A stretch of 64,000 nucleotides of DNA from Rachicladosporium sp. CCFEE 5018 (taxonomy: Eukaryota > Ascomycota > Dothideomycetes > Cladosporiales > Cladosporiaceae). The stretch covers positions 62,001 through 126,000 of the forward strand of contig KZ111178.1 of assembly GCA_002077045.2 (NCBI GenBank), read 5' to 3'. The notes below the pieces were generated by a model. That model had not been told where the DNA came from. It was given only the letters and a program-made list of their open reading frames with translations, and did not search any database. A program made the position numbers and the translations under genes. Each line of letters begins with the position of its first letter. Within the stretch, counting starts at the first letter, position 1. Positions 32,429 through 43,036 of this stretch are shown one piece after another.

Positions 32429-33745
32429 TTTATCAAGCTGGAACGTATTGGCTGAAAGTATGACATGCGAGATGCATTCTTCGAGGGCGTGGACATTCAC
32501 TTAGAGTTAGCGAGGACATGGACTGGAAGTACTCATCGAAGTCACACTCTCAGCTGGTTCATATCACGGAGAGTCCGCGGCTCTTGTGAGGCTCGGCTGC
32601 ATGCGGGAACCGGCGCCGATCGGACGCTGCATCCTTCACTTACATTGGTGGTTCTTGAGCTTGCTAATTACAGTACAACGCACAAACATTGGCTTCCGCG
32701 GGGATTCGCGAAACGGCGCAGTTGAAGCCGCATGTGCCTGACCACAGCACTCAAGCTCTCCAGGTGGCGATGCGCGGCGACCGGGGTAGTTTAGCACCAT
32801 TGTCATTGAGCCACAATCGCGATCGCTTCCGTCCAGTACAGTGGGTTCGCACCTACGATGACTGGGTCCCGCGCGCCCTGACTATGGGGATTCAAGTATG
32901 GTGTGGCATGGAGTGCATTCCGATGCGGATGAAAGGCAGATCTCCTGGTCCAGTCGCAATGTCGATGCATGAGAGGCACGGAGCTGTTCCCGATGCCGTG
33001 TGGCTGTCAGCATGGATGCTGGAAAAGCGATTGCGATCCGGTCGATCAGTGAGGCCATGCGATTCGCATTTACCTCGCATATCGAGCTCTGGAAGTCGCG
33101 TGCGGAGATAAGTCCACTCCAAACAGGACGGGGAATGCTATTGTGAAGAACGAATGGTGTTCTGTGCCTGCGAGGTGGCGCTCTGAACCGCCATGGCCAA
33201 CTTCCACGTGCCACGTCTCGGCCAGATCTTCGATCTCGTCTTAGCCGCAGACTTGGGCTGTCGTCACGAGTGATCGGTCTCTAGATTCTCACATTGCGCC
33301 CTGCTGTAGTTGTCGGTCTTGTTCTCTGTCTTCACTTTGCCATCTTGCGCGTACATCCAGAGCCTGTGATCACAATTCGAGCAGGGAGCGAAACCAGATC
33401 GTCGTACAACTCGGCCCGCAATTCACTCGGCACCAAACTTGATCGACAGGTACCTTCCAACAGCACAGTAGTGAAAAGCTCTGCGGATACGCAAAAGGAT
33501 CAGCAGTGCAGCTCAGCAGTGACCGACTCGAGTGCGTTGTTGGTATCGCATGACTCCGGAGAATACAGCGAAGTCGTCGCCACTGCACCAACCATTATTC
33601 ACTCCAGCTAGTCCTCCGCGCCCCACTTCAATCTTGTGTTGCCGCCATACCTAGCGCCACACTTCGACGTCCTGCTGCACTTGCACCTTCACCGACCCTA
33701 CGAAACAACCACCTTTGAAACTACGACACATAGCAATCACCCATC
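32429..33745. promoter_or_regulatory. Long HOG1 upstream region
   Basis: About 1.3 kb between the SDR and HOG1 start codons (divergent). Frames here (e.g. 32689-33111 plus) lack any recognisable domain. The last ~130 bases before the HOG1 ATG are C/A/T-rich, as in fungal 5' leaders. Confidence 0.4.
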
Positions 33746-35212
33746 ATGGCGGAATTCGTGAGGTTGGTAATACTGAGGGCTGGTTGTAGTGTCGGGACTG
33801 ACAAGCGCGCAGAGCCCAGATCTTTGGCACGACGTTCGAGATAACGAGTCGGTACGGTGGCCGCGCGAAGGACCTGATGGGAACAGGATGGTTGACAGGA
33901 GTACAGATACACGGACTTGCAGCCGGTGGGCATGGGAGCGTTTGGGCTCGTATGGTGTGTCGCATGAACGGAGAGACGTAGTAGAAAGAGTGTGCGCTCA
34001 CAAGAATCCACAGCTCAGCGAAGGACCAGCTTACGGGACAACCGGTTGCGGTCAAGAAGATTATGAAGCCCTTCAGCACACCCGTCCTATCGAAACGAAC
34101 ATATCGGGAACTCAAGTTGCTCAAGCATCTGCGACACGAGAATGTATGCAATACTCGACCCGCGACTTGGACTTACATGAAGACTGATGGATTCGGCAGG
34201 TCATCAGCTTGAGTGATATCTTCATATCTCCGCTCGAGGACATGTATGTCGGTATTTGTGCCCTGCTTCCAACTTCAGCTTATTTGGTTCTCACAGCTAT
34301 TTTGTCACCGAACTCCTCGGCACCGATCTGCACCGCCTCCTCACCTCGCGCCCGCTCGAGAAGCAATTCATACAATACTTCCTCTACCAGATCTTGGTAC
34401 GCCTACTGTAGCCTCTACCTGTGCAAAATATGTACTAACAAGAACAGCGCGGCCTGAAATACGTTCACTCCGCAGGTGTCGTGCATCGCGACCTGAAGCC
34501 CTCCAATATCCTCGTCAACGAGAACTGCGATCTCAAGATCTGCGACTTCGGCCTCGCCCGCATCCAGGATCCTCAAATGACCGGCTACGTCTCGACCCGA
34601 TACTACCGAGCACCCGAGATCATGCTCACATGGCAAAAGTACGACGTGGAAGTGGATATCTGGAGCGCTGGCTGCATCTTCGCGGAAATGTTGGAGGGCA
34701 AGCCATTGTTCCCGGGCAAGGACCATGTCAACCAGTTCTCGATCATCACAGAACTTCTGGGTACACCGCCGGATGATGTTATCAGCACCATCTGCAGCGA
34801 GAATACCTTGAGATTCGTGCAGAGCTTGCCAAAGCGCGAGCGGGTACCGTTGAAGAATAAGTTCAAGAACGCCGATCCTCAAGCTATCGAGCTGCTGGAG
34901 CGAATGCTGGTGTTCGATCCCCGGACGAGAGTCAAGGCCGGCCAGGCGCTGGAGGACCCATATCTAGCGCCTTATCACGACCCGACTGATGAGCCGGAGG
35001 CTGAGGAGAAGTTCGACTGGTCGTTCAATGACGCGGATCTGCCGGTTGATACGTGGAAGATCATGATGTGAGTGCCTCTGTGAATTTGATTCACCGTGTG
35101 TGGATGCTAATATCAAACCAGGTACTCCGAAATCCTCGACTACCACAATGTCGACTCGAATGGCGACGCGGTCGAGAACGGCTCAGGCGAGCAGCATGCC
35201 CAACAAGCATGA
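33746..35212 (+). CDS. HOG1: Stress-activated MAP kinase HOG1 (p38-type)
   Basis: Eight exons: 33746-33762, 33813-33851, 33907-33954, 34014-34143, 34200-34243, 34297-34396, 34448-35067, 35122-35212 (362 aa). All seven introns are 50-59 nt, GT..AG, and keep the frame. The protein begins [20 protein letters not shown]. Kinase features are GMGAFGLV (Gly loop), VAVKKI (catalytic Lys), [20 protein letters not shown] (catalytic loop), DFG, and the p38-type activation loop [16 protein letters not shown] with the TGY dual phosphorylation site. It ends with the common docking region [20 protein letters not shown]. It is the terminal kinase of the high-osmolarity/stress pathway, moving to the nucleus upon phosphorylation by a Pbs2-type MAPKK. 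The open frame at 34481 is only part of exon 7. Identity is essentially certain. Confidence 0.97.
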
Positions 35213-35777
35213 GCGCACCATCTGCGACGTGCGAGGCAAGAAGCCCAGAATTTGGCAGTGCATCATGGCAAAGTTTGAGGCATGGAATGGCAGACAACGG
35301 CACGGTTCTGCCCTGGACACTCCAGATCGCATGCAGATGGGAGTTCACTCACATTATGAGGGAGGGCATGGATCGTGATACACAACAGAAACATCAGCAT
35401 CTCGGTCCTTGCCACGGCGGACGAGCTTGATTAGGGATATCGCGTATGACCCAGGGCTACCTTTATGTATGCAATCCTTCATGTCATCTAGAAGACTTTC
35501 GTGCACGTTGCTGTCGAATCCTCCATTTGTGTGAATCCCTCGAGTCGTCCTTGCCAAGCCACACTCGACCTCACCTCTCCAGACCGTACCCGCGTACCAC
35601 GGCATGTATGTCCTGCACTTCTGCGCTGGCAAATGCACCTCCGTCTGCGTTCATCCTAGCTTCGAGTATTGCCATTGCACCGCATGCCGTTTTGGCATTG
35701 GCGCACACAGATAGATCACAGCCATGAGCTCGCCATCTTAGCAGCGACGAGACCGCACTTTGCCCACCCTTTCTGAA
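35213..35777. other. Intergenic region HOG1-AVL9
   Basis: About 565 bases, no gene recognised. It would contain the HOG1 3' UTR and the AVL9 promoter. Confidence 0.35.
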
Positions 35778-37821
35778 ATGACAACAATGGCCGTTCCCGA
35801 AGACTTGACCACTGTGTCACTCCAACCCGAGCCCTTTCAGCCGCTACTATGTATAGTCGACTTCCACCATGCCCGTGGGCCGGAGATCTCGCATTGGCTT
35901 GGGCTTCCTGACTCCTCCCTTGACCCCTTGGAGCAGAACCCCTCCTGGAGCTTGATACCTTACATGGCTCTCCCAGACGGCGCGCACAGCTCCTCGGAGA
36001 CATTCTCATACTTCACACTGCTCCATGAGCCGACGAAGAAGTCCGTCTTTGGCATCAGCTGCACGCAGCAGGTGGATAGTCGGGATCTGGTGTTCAAGGA
36101 AGAGGGCGTGACGAGGAGTAAGGTGCAGAAGGCTGTTGTATGTCTTATACCTGGCGCTGGAGGAATGGGGAGATTGAGAGAACGGTTGGGAGGGGTGACG
36201 GCTGGGTGGTTCGGACAGAAGGATTTTCGGGATCGGGGCGTTTTGGAGGTGGGTGGGTGATACACTGCGGTCGTCAAGGAGGGGAAGGTCATGGAGTGCT
36301 GACTGGCTTGACAGGAGTTTCAGAGGAGTCTTGTTGGGGAGACTGAACTACAGGAAGAGGATCAGTATTTTGGACTTGGGTTGAGGGAGCTTGTGCATAG
36401 GTATAAGTGGCAGACGCTGGTGTTGCTCAAGTGCTTGCTACTGCAGCCAAAGGTAAGTGAATTGTAAGACCTATTGATGCGTCCGCATGCTGACGGAGAC
36501 CTAGATGCTGTTCTTTGGATCTACCTGCGAAGCGCTGTGCCAGATGCAATTCGCGCTCATCTCACTCATACCTGGGCTTGTGCGTAATTTGCAGGACTGC
36601 GCATCGCCTCAGCTCGACTCGTATGCGGAATCAGTCAAAAAAGCTGATGGAGTCCGGACGAGTGACCGCAGCTCGCTGCTATCGTACACGGGCCTGCCAC
36701 TCCAGCTATTTGGCAAGGGTAGCATGTTCGGCCCATACACGCCACTGCAGCAGTTGGACTCGCTTGCCGACGAAGACACGAAGAGCTACATCGTCGGCAG
36801 TACCAATCAATTACTGCTTGGGCAGAAGGAACGGTACTGCGATGTCCTGATCAATTTGGACGAGCAGAATGTAAATGTACTAAGTCCATGGCTGCGCCAA
36901 GCGGCTGTGCTGTCCATAGCAGACCGACGCTGGATAGACTTTCTCACACAAGCCGTGAACGAGACTTGGGACGAGGCCGACACGTCACGACCAAAGACGC
37001 ACGGCTACGCGGGGAGCGAAGAGTTCATCCGCTTGCAATTCGAGGAGTATCTACTGGCGCTCCTCTCCTCGGAAAAGTACCATCACTACCTCACAACCCC
37101 CATAGCGCCCGATCCGAAGACACTGCTTCCGAACATCGAAGGCGACCCTTCAAACGAGTTCCATCCATCCTTCCTGGAAGCCTGGCGGCAGACAGCCAAC
37201 TACGCCCTCTGGAACCGCATCACGGATACACACCTCTTCGACATCGTAGAGCCAAAGCACCCATGTGCCGGCGGTCTGTCGATCGAAGATGTCCAACGAC
37301 GCCTCGCCACGCAAGTCGCTGAGCTCCATCTCGATGAGCGGCTCACTGCCACTGCTGGCGTCGTCGGTAAGAAGCTTGCCGATGGCCGAACGCAAGTCAC
37401 ATCGGCCTTCAATCGCGTATGGGCTGACATCGAGATGATGCGTGAGGCGCAACGACAGCGGGCTGAGGAGACGAGGGATGCTGCGGCTGTGAATGCGCCG
37501 CCACCTACGTCGCCGCGGCCGAATGGTGCAGGTGAGAAAGGTAGTGTGTTGGACAAGTTGCCGAGGCCAGACGTGCAGCAAGCACAGGCGACTGTGCAAG
37601 CTGCTGGGCAGAAGGCTGGAGCGTACCTGACTTCTTGGGGGTCTTGGGCCGCTGAGAAGAGGAAGGGCTGGGGTGCACGGCCTGCGGTGGGTCAAGATAC
37701 TTTCGTCCCGTCGACACTAGGCGCGGTGGAGAACGACCATAAGATCACGATGACCGAAGATGAGAAACCAGATGTGTCGAAGCAATCGCGAAACCATGAG
37801 GCGTGGAGGGAGAAGTCTTGA
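35778..37821 (+). CDS. AVL9: AVL9/DENN-family secretory pathway protein
   Basis: Exons 35778-36248, 36315-36452 and 36505-37821 (641 aa), introns 66 and 52 nt, all splices between codons. The start is the first ATG after a TTG-only open stretch. The N-terminus carries LLCIVDFHHARGPEISHWLG (u-DENN start), followed by GISCTQQVDSRDL and VTRSKVQKAVVCL. Exon 2 gives YFGLGLRELVHRYKWQTLVL, and exon 3 begins MLFFGSTCEALCQMQFALIS, then GLPLQLFGKGSMFGPYTPLQ and YIVGSTNQLLLGQKERY. These blocks are diagnostic of Avl9. In yeast Avl9 acts late in exocytosis at the Golgi; the mammalian homologue affects Rab-linked traffic and migration. The C-terminal third is less conserved and Ala/Pro-rich. Identity is strong. 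Confidence 0.93.
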
Positions 37822-37974
37822 GCGCCCGCGCCCACTCCAGTGCATGGACTTTCTGTACGACATTGGCGCCCACCAGCTGCCTAGACGTCTTCGACTTCCA
37901 TGACCGCGTCCAGACTCCACCCTTCGGCTTTCATATTGGGCCACCCTCAAGAGCGCGCATCACGCTTCTGGTCA

Positions 37975-38475
37975 CTAGCCTATGCGATTGCTTTCGAAAT
38001 ATCTCTCACCGGATCCCGGCGAACACAAAGCCGGGTACCTCACTTCCAGCACCTCCTTCAGGAGATCGACCGCCGGCCTTGTGTACTCTGAGGTATGGCT
38101 CACTTCGTTCCACGTGCAGATTGCCAGACTAGGCGCGGCCTTAGACTGTAGCAGGACCTTGCTGCCGACGAGGGAGACTGTGCGGGGCCGAGCGGGATTC
38201 GGCGCACCGGACTTGACGGCTTGTTGGACGAGCACCGCGTCAGGGGTGTTCAGGATGTCGCTGGGTTGCTTGGCGGGATTGAGAGCTGCGGCGAAGCTCT
38301 CGTCGAACGCATTGATCGAAGGTCTCGCATAGCGCTTCTGTGTTGGAGGCTGTGAACTCGCGCTAGAGCGAAACTCGCCGAATATTTGGTGCTTGGTCGA
38401 GAGTGTTAGGCTTGCAGAGATGGCCATTGTTGGGATTGAGCTCGGAGATTTGGGAGATGATGTCTGATGTGCCAT
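37975..38475 (-). CDS. Hypothetical protein
   Basis: An uninterrupted 166-codon frame with ATG at 38475. I do not recognise a domain. It is Ser/Ala/Pro-rich at the N-terminus (QTSSPKSPSSIPTMAISASL), has one more regular stretch, QPSDILNTPDAVLVQQAV, and ends SGERYFESNRIG. An overlapping frame at 38363-38575 is also open, so an extra 5' exon or a different frame is possible. It is convergent with AVL9 (154 bases) and lies 244 bases downstream of MED21, on the same strand. The lack of competing plausible genes in the region is the main support; it could be non-coding. Confidence 0.4.
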   Translation of the reverse strand: MAHQTSSPKSPSSIPTMAISASLTLSTKHQIFGEFRSSASSQPPTQKRYARPSINAFDESFAAALNPAKQPSDILNTPDAVLVQQAVKSGAPNPARPRTVSLVGSKVLLQSKAAPSLAICTWNEVSHTSEYTRPAVDLLKEVLEVRYPALCSPGSGERYFESNRIG

Positions 38476-38719
38476 CGCCGGAGACTGGTGGTAGCGTTAC
38501 TAGTGATTGGCGTGTCGTGAATGCGCGTTCTGCCCGCGATGTCGCGGTCACTTTAGTCACACAATTGAGCGTCAATGAAGCCTCTCTACACTCGCGGCAG
38601 GCGCGAAGGACTTCACATCAGCTGTCACGTGCCATCCCAATCCCTTTACTCTCCTTCTCATCACTCAAATTCCCCAAGACCTACATCCTCACTCGCCCTG
38701 AAGTCTTTGCCCACGTCCC

Positions 38720-39288
38720 TCACCTCACCCTCCGACTGCCCACGACAACCTCCCCAAGCATCTCCACCAACCGTTCCCTTTCCCCCTCCGCCGCTCTCCT
38801 CTCCTCCTCAACCTCCCTCAACTCCCCCTCCAACTCCCTCATCCGCTCCCTCTGCATAGCCTCACTGTTCCCCAGCCCAGGCAGACTATTGATTAAGATC
38901 TCCGCTTTCTGCTCCTGTAGCACCAGACTCTGCGCTAGTCGGCGCATGGTCTCTTGGAAGACTTCGGGGGCGTCGGGGATGTGCCCGCCATTTGTCTCTT
39001 TCTTGTCGTCCCCTTCACGATCAATAACGGCAGTGCCGTTGGTCTTTGGTGCGGGGGAGCCGTTGGGAAGGGGCTGATCTGAGGAGGCGTGGGCGGCTGA
39101 ATGGGATGGAGGAGCTTGCGAGGGCTGGGAAGGGAAGTCGCCGTAGGGGTGTTTGGTGTTTATGTAGCTCAGGGTGGCGTACATTTGGGTCATGAGCTAC
39201 AAGATCATCAGACTCTGGGCCACAGCGATGGGAGGGGTGTGAGGTGTACGTCGTCCAAGGTATCTTGGAGCTGCGTGAGGCGGTCCAT
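38720..39288 (-). CDS. MED21: Mediator complex subunit MED21 (SRB7)
   Basis: Exons 39288-39250 and 39196-38720 (171 aa), one 53-nt intron. Exon 1 codes MDRLTQLQDTLDD and joins LMTQMYATLSYINTKHPYGD, the conserved start of fungal Med21. After a Pro/Ser-rich insertion come VFQETMRRLAQSLVLQEQKA and EILINSLPGLGNSEAMQRER, and a long coiled-coil (MRELEGELREVEEERRAAEG). Med21 pairs with Med7 by a four-helix bundle and coiled coil at the hinge of the Mediator middle module, in the nucleus. Slightly longer than yeast Srb7 (140 aa) because of the linker. Without the 5' exon the protein would appear to start at an internal Met. Confidence 0.92.
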
Positions 39289-39636
39289 GGCTGAGGTACC
39301 TGGTTGCTGCCGGACGTGATCTCGTCAGTCGCCTGACAAACGTCGAGCACTCACACGCTGCTCAGCTCGCTGTGGTATGTGAGATCCTCAAAGAGTGAAC
39401 ATGTATCAATAGGGCAAGATTGCAACGAGCACATGTCATGAACATAGAGGTCTCCACTTTCACATGCACAGATCGACAGCAGGGATCAGCAGTGGCTCAC
39501 TACAGTATTGTTAGGGCACTGATGCGACGCAGATATCGTTCAGCATGGGACAACAGTCAACTTCGCTGGATGGTAGAAGCACGATATGCTACAATGTCAT
39601 CCTCGTCACTATCTTATAACACGCACTTCTCTCAGC
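39289..39636. other. Intergenic region MED21-LSH
   Basis: About 350 bases between the MED21 start and the LSH stop, both minus strand. Nothing recognised. Confidence 0.35.
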
Positions 39637-42282
39637 CTACTTCTGCAAACTCTCCAACAGCCCCTCCCCATCAGTCTTCGTCTGCACAGCCTTGAACACA
39701 CTCCCCACGACATCCATACCCTTCTCCGCGCGCTCAAAAGCCTCCGGACTTCGATCCGTCAGGATCGCTAGATCCTTATCACTGAGCAGACCCTTGCCCT
39801 CAGCGATGTCAATGCGCTCTCCATCATCCTGCTCCAGCAGTCGTCTGAGTTCAGAGAAGTCTTCCATCTTGGCGCCATCGCCCTTCATGGACTTGAAGCG
39901 ACCTTTCTGAATGACCAGCTTCTCGAGTCGACGCTTTGAGTCGGCCTTTTCGAGGAGCATTTGCTCGACTGTGCCTTTCGTGGCGAAGCGGTAGACAATG
40001 ACTGGCCTCGTCTGCCCGATGCGATGAGCACGATCTTGAGCCTGCAGATCTTGCTGCGGATTCCAGTCACTGTCGAAGAGCAGGACGGTGTCAGCAGACG
40101 CCAGGTTGATACCCTGCCCTCCAGCTCGAGTCGACAGCAGGAAGATTTTCGTGTCACTGTCCGGTTCGTTGAAGTCCAGGATCTGCTCTTGGCGATCTGA
40201 CTGCGCTATCGAGCCATCGATGCGACATACGGGCCAGCCGCGAAGCTCGCTACAGTATGTTTCGAGGAGGTCGAGCTGTGTCTTGAACTGCGAGAAGATG
40301 AGGACTTTGTGTCCTCTACCTAGCAGCTCAGGTAGCAGACGGTCTAGGAGCAGCATCTTGCCGGACTCGGTCACGAGTGTCTCGTCTACGGGTGTGTTGT
40401 CGTCAAGGTCGAATGGGTAGTAGAAGTTATGAGGCGAGTTGCAGCATTGTCGCAATTGCATGATGGGGTTCTGGAGTTTCTTCTGGGAGATCTCACGCTT
40501 CGCTAAAGCGAGAGTTTTGGCCCGGGCGCTGGCCTCTTCGTCCTCGTCTGCTTCTGGGACCGAGGATGGCGGAGATGATGGACCTTCTTCGAGCTCCTTG
40601 AAGTACTCATCGTCTGAGACTTCCTCGTACTTTTGCCGTTGCTTAGCTTTTCGAGATCGCGGGGCGGCGCTCATGGTGCTCCCTGGTGTCGAGGCACGAC
40701 TTGTCTTTGTGCTCTTGTTGGGTGTAGCTGCGCCGTCGCCGGCCTTGCGTTTGAGACTCACGCTCCTTACACTCATAGGCGTCACGCTGCGACTGAGGCT
40801 CTCGACCATCTTGTTCTCAAGGAATGCTCTGCTATTGCCTTCGAGAATCTCCTGATAGAGCTCCTTCTGTGTCTGTGTAAGTGGCGCATACAACACATAC
40901 TCTCGCTTCTTAGGTAGCGAAGTCTCGACATCTGCTTTGACTCTTCGGAGCAGGAATGGCTTCAAGATGGCGTGCAGAGAGCCTACGAGGTTCTTTCTTC
41001 GGTCTTCCGACAAGATCTGTTCGTGTCCGTTCTTCTCCTTCAGCGCACTGAAGTCGAACCATGACTCGAAAGATTCCAGCTTGTCGAAGATGCTTGGCAT
41101 GAGGAAGTTCAGCAATGACCACAACTCCGTGAGGTTATTTTGCAGTGGTGTACCTGTGATGAGTAGGCGGTTTGCCGACTGATAGGATTGTAGCTCGCGG
41201 ATAAGTCGACAATTCATGTTCTTGATGCGGTGACCTTCATCAATGATGATAAATTTCCAACCGAGATGACCCAGAAACTTGCGATCGTTCATGCAGATCT
41301 CGTAGCTGGTGCAGATGATGGGGAACTTGTCACTCCCAGGGTTGCGAAACTGTTTCGTCCTGATCTCTTCGCGCTCCTGCTTGCTGCCGTGGTAGAGAAC
41401 GACAGGAATGGAGGGCGTCCACTTCTTGAACTCCGCCACCCAATTGCTAGTGGTGCTCAGTGGTGCTGCAATCAGGAAGGGTCCGTTGATACCTTTCTCG
41501 CGCAGGAATGCGATGAACGAGATTGTCTGAATCGTCTTGCCCAAGCCCATCTCGTCAGCCAGAATACCGTTGAGTCCATTCTCATACAATGAAGTGAGCC
41601 ATTCCAGTCCTTCCAATTGGTATGTTCGCATGAGACCTCCAGAGACGGTATCTGGCTGCTTCGCTGATCGCAAGTCCTGCATACCAATATCGCCAGGCTG
41701 AACATCATCCTTGGCCTCTTCCGCGAGTGCGTCCGAGATGCTAGTGTTCTGCGCCTTCGAGGCAACATCATCCTTGCTGAGGTAGTCAGAGATTTTGCCT
41801 TCCTTGGCACTTTTGCCAGCCTTCGCAGCTGGCTTGCTTCCGCGAGTCTTCTTTTGAGGAGAGATCTCCTCAGCCTTCTCCTCGCCACCCACGTCTACCG
41901 CCCCAGCACGCGTTGCCCGCTTCTGACTTGCCGACGCAGCTTGCTCGGCCTTCTTCTCCTTCGTCTCAGCGCGCTTCTTGCTCCTCTCGTCTTTGGCAGT
42001 CTCTGCCTCCTCCTGGCTAGTCATCTGCTGCAACATAATCGTTGAATACAGCTTGCTCTGGCTTAGCAAATACTCGAGTGCCTTGAACTTGGCGTCGACG
42101 GCTTTCGGCCCACCCTTGAGATCTTTCTCGCGCTCTGCAGCTAGCTTGCGCTCGTGCTTCTCGTCTTCCTTCTGACGCGCCTTCGCCATCTTCGCCTCCT
42201 CCTTTGCCATCGTTTCGCTCCATTCTCGTGAGTCTGGCGATGTGGGTGGCGTGCTGCCTGTTTCGCCAGGTTCTGAAGACAT
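39637..42282 (-). CDS. SNF2 chromatin remodeler, LSH/HELLS/DDM1-type
   Basis: Single exon, 881 aa from the ATG at 42282. A charged N-terminal region is followed by the SNF2 ATPase: RTYQLEGLEWLTSLYENGLN, Walker A ILADEMGLGKTIQTISF, motif II DEGHRIKN (a DEGH box rather than DEAH), and motif III LLITGTPLQNN. The helicase C half has VLIFSQFKTQLDLLETYC, then LSTRAGGQGINLASADTVLL and QAQDRAHRIGQTRPVIVYR. An insertion of ~110 residues between the two halves is Ser/Arg-rich and acidic. The pattern matches the LSH/HELLS group (fungal MUS-30/Irc5 relatives), nucleosome remodelers tied in animals and plants to DNA methylation and in fungi to genome stability. Which role it has here cannot be told from sequence. 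Confidence 0.9.
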   Translation of the reverse strand: MSSEPGETGSTPPTSPDSREWSETMAKEEAKMAKARQKEDEKHERKLAAEREKDLKGGPKAVDAKFKALEYLLSQSKLYSTIMLQQMTSQEEAETAKDERSKKRAETKEKKAEQAASASQKRATRAGAVDVGGEEKAEEISPQKKTRGSKPAAKAGKSAKEGKISDYLSKDDVASKAQNTSISDALAEEAKDDVQPGDIGMQDLRSAKQPDTVSGGLMRTYQLEGLEWLTSLYENGLNGILADEMGLGKTIQTISFIAFLREKGINGPFLIAAPLSTTSNWVAEFKKWTPSIPVVLYHGSKQEREEIRTKQFRNPGSDKFPIICTSYEICMNDRKFLGHLGWKFIIIDEGHRIKNMNCRLIRELQSYQSANRLLITGTPLQNNLTELWSLLNFLMPSIFDKLESFESWFDFSALKEKNGHEQILSEDRRKNLVGSLHAILKPFLLRRVKADVETSLPKKREYVLYAPLTQTQKELYQEILEGNSRAFLENKMVESLSRSVTPMSVRSVSLKRKAGDGAATPNKSTKTSRASTPGSTMSAAPRSRKAKQRQKYEEVSDDEYFKELEEGPSSPPSSVPEADEDEEASARAKTLALAKREISQKKLQNPIMQLRQCCNSPHNFYYPFDLDDNTPVDETLVTESGKMLLLDRLLPELLGRGHKVLIFSQFKTQLDLLETYCSELRGWPVCRIDGSIAQSDRQEQILDFNEPDSDTKIFLLSTRAGGQGINLASADTVLLFDSDWNPQQDLQAQDRAHRIGQTRPVIVYRFATKGTVEQMLLEKADSKRRLEKLVIQKGRFKSMKGDGAKMEDFSELRRLLEQDDGERIDIAEGKGLLSDKDLAILTDRSPEAFERAEKGMDVVGSVFKAVQTKTDGEGLLESLQK

Positions 42283-43036
42283 TTCGCTGATACTTAAAAT
42301 AACCAAACAACGCGCTGCACACTGTCCTTCTCAATAAAGGTAATACACCGCAAAGGAAAGGGGATGTTCCCACAGCATACGAACATAACGATGTCATCAT
42401 TGGCATTGAATTTGAGCACAGGCGCAACGCGAGAACGACGCGTGCCGGATCAAGATTCAAAGTGGTGGAATCGACAATCGATCGAGATTCCAGCCTGCCA
42501 ATCAACGACAGCTATTGCTTGGCGAATGCCGACTCCTACTTTTTTTACATCCTAAGGAGAGGAGGCAGTGGCCTTTCACAGCTTGCTAGAGCCTGCTTGA
42601 CCATGTCGCCTTTTCGCCATGTCAGCAAAAAACCGCTGCCAGGCAATCAGGCATCTCAGGGAAATGCTAGCGCCATCATCGCTGGAACACCGCAGCAGGC
42701 CGTGCCTCAGCTCTGCATGATGCACAGAAGTGCCTCAAAAAGGCCGTAAGGTCGACTGACGACCACTTCACTCGTTCGCACATACCGGAACGTGTGCTGC
42801 TACTACGCCTTCCCAGTGTTACGGTCATGCCATTCGATCTGCGTCTCCGTTGGGCAGCCTACACCGAGCCGTGGCCTGTATTTATGCATGCTCTACAATG
42901 TCAGCATATCCCGTGGCTTCTCTTGCGATGGAGCGAGTGGCCTCAAGCTGACGGAAGCTGGACCACGCAGGTTTTCTTCAGACGAGATCACTGCAGAGAG
43001 GTTTCGCGGCCTGGTATGCAAGTCTCGGTATCATGA
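42283..43036. other. Upstream region of LSH and of the methyltransferase fragment
   Basis: About 750 bases. Overlapping plus-strand frames at 42792-43076 have no recognisable domain. Missing 5' exons of the METTL7-like gene may lie here, but no convincing ATG-donor-acceptor chain was found. Confidence 0.35.

Noticed and set aside
32689..33111. 140-aa plus-strand ORF upstream of HOG1
   Set aside because: No recognisable domain, competing frames on the other strand, and it lies in the likely HOG1 promoter.
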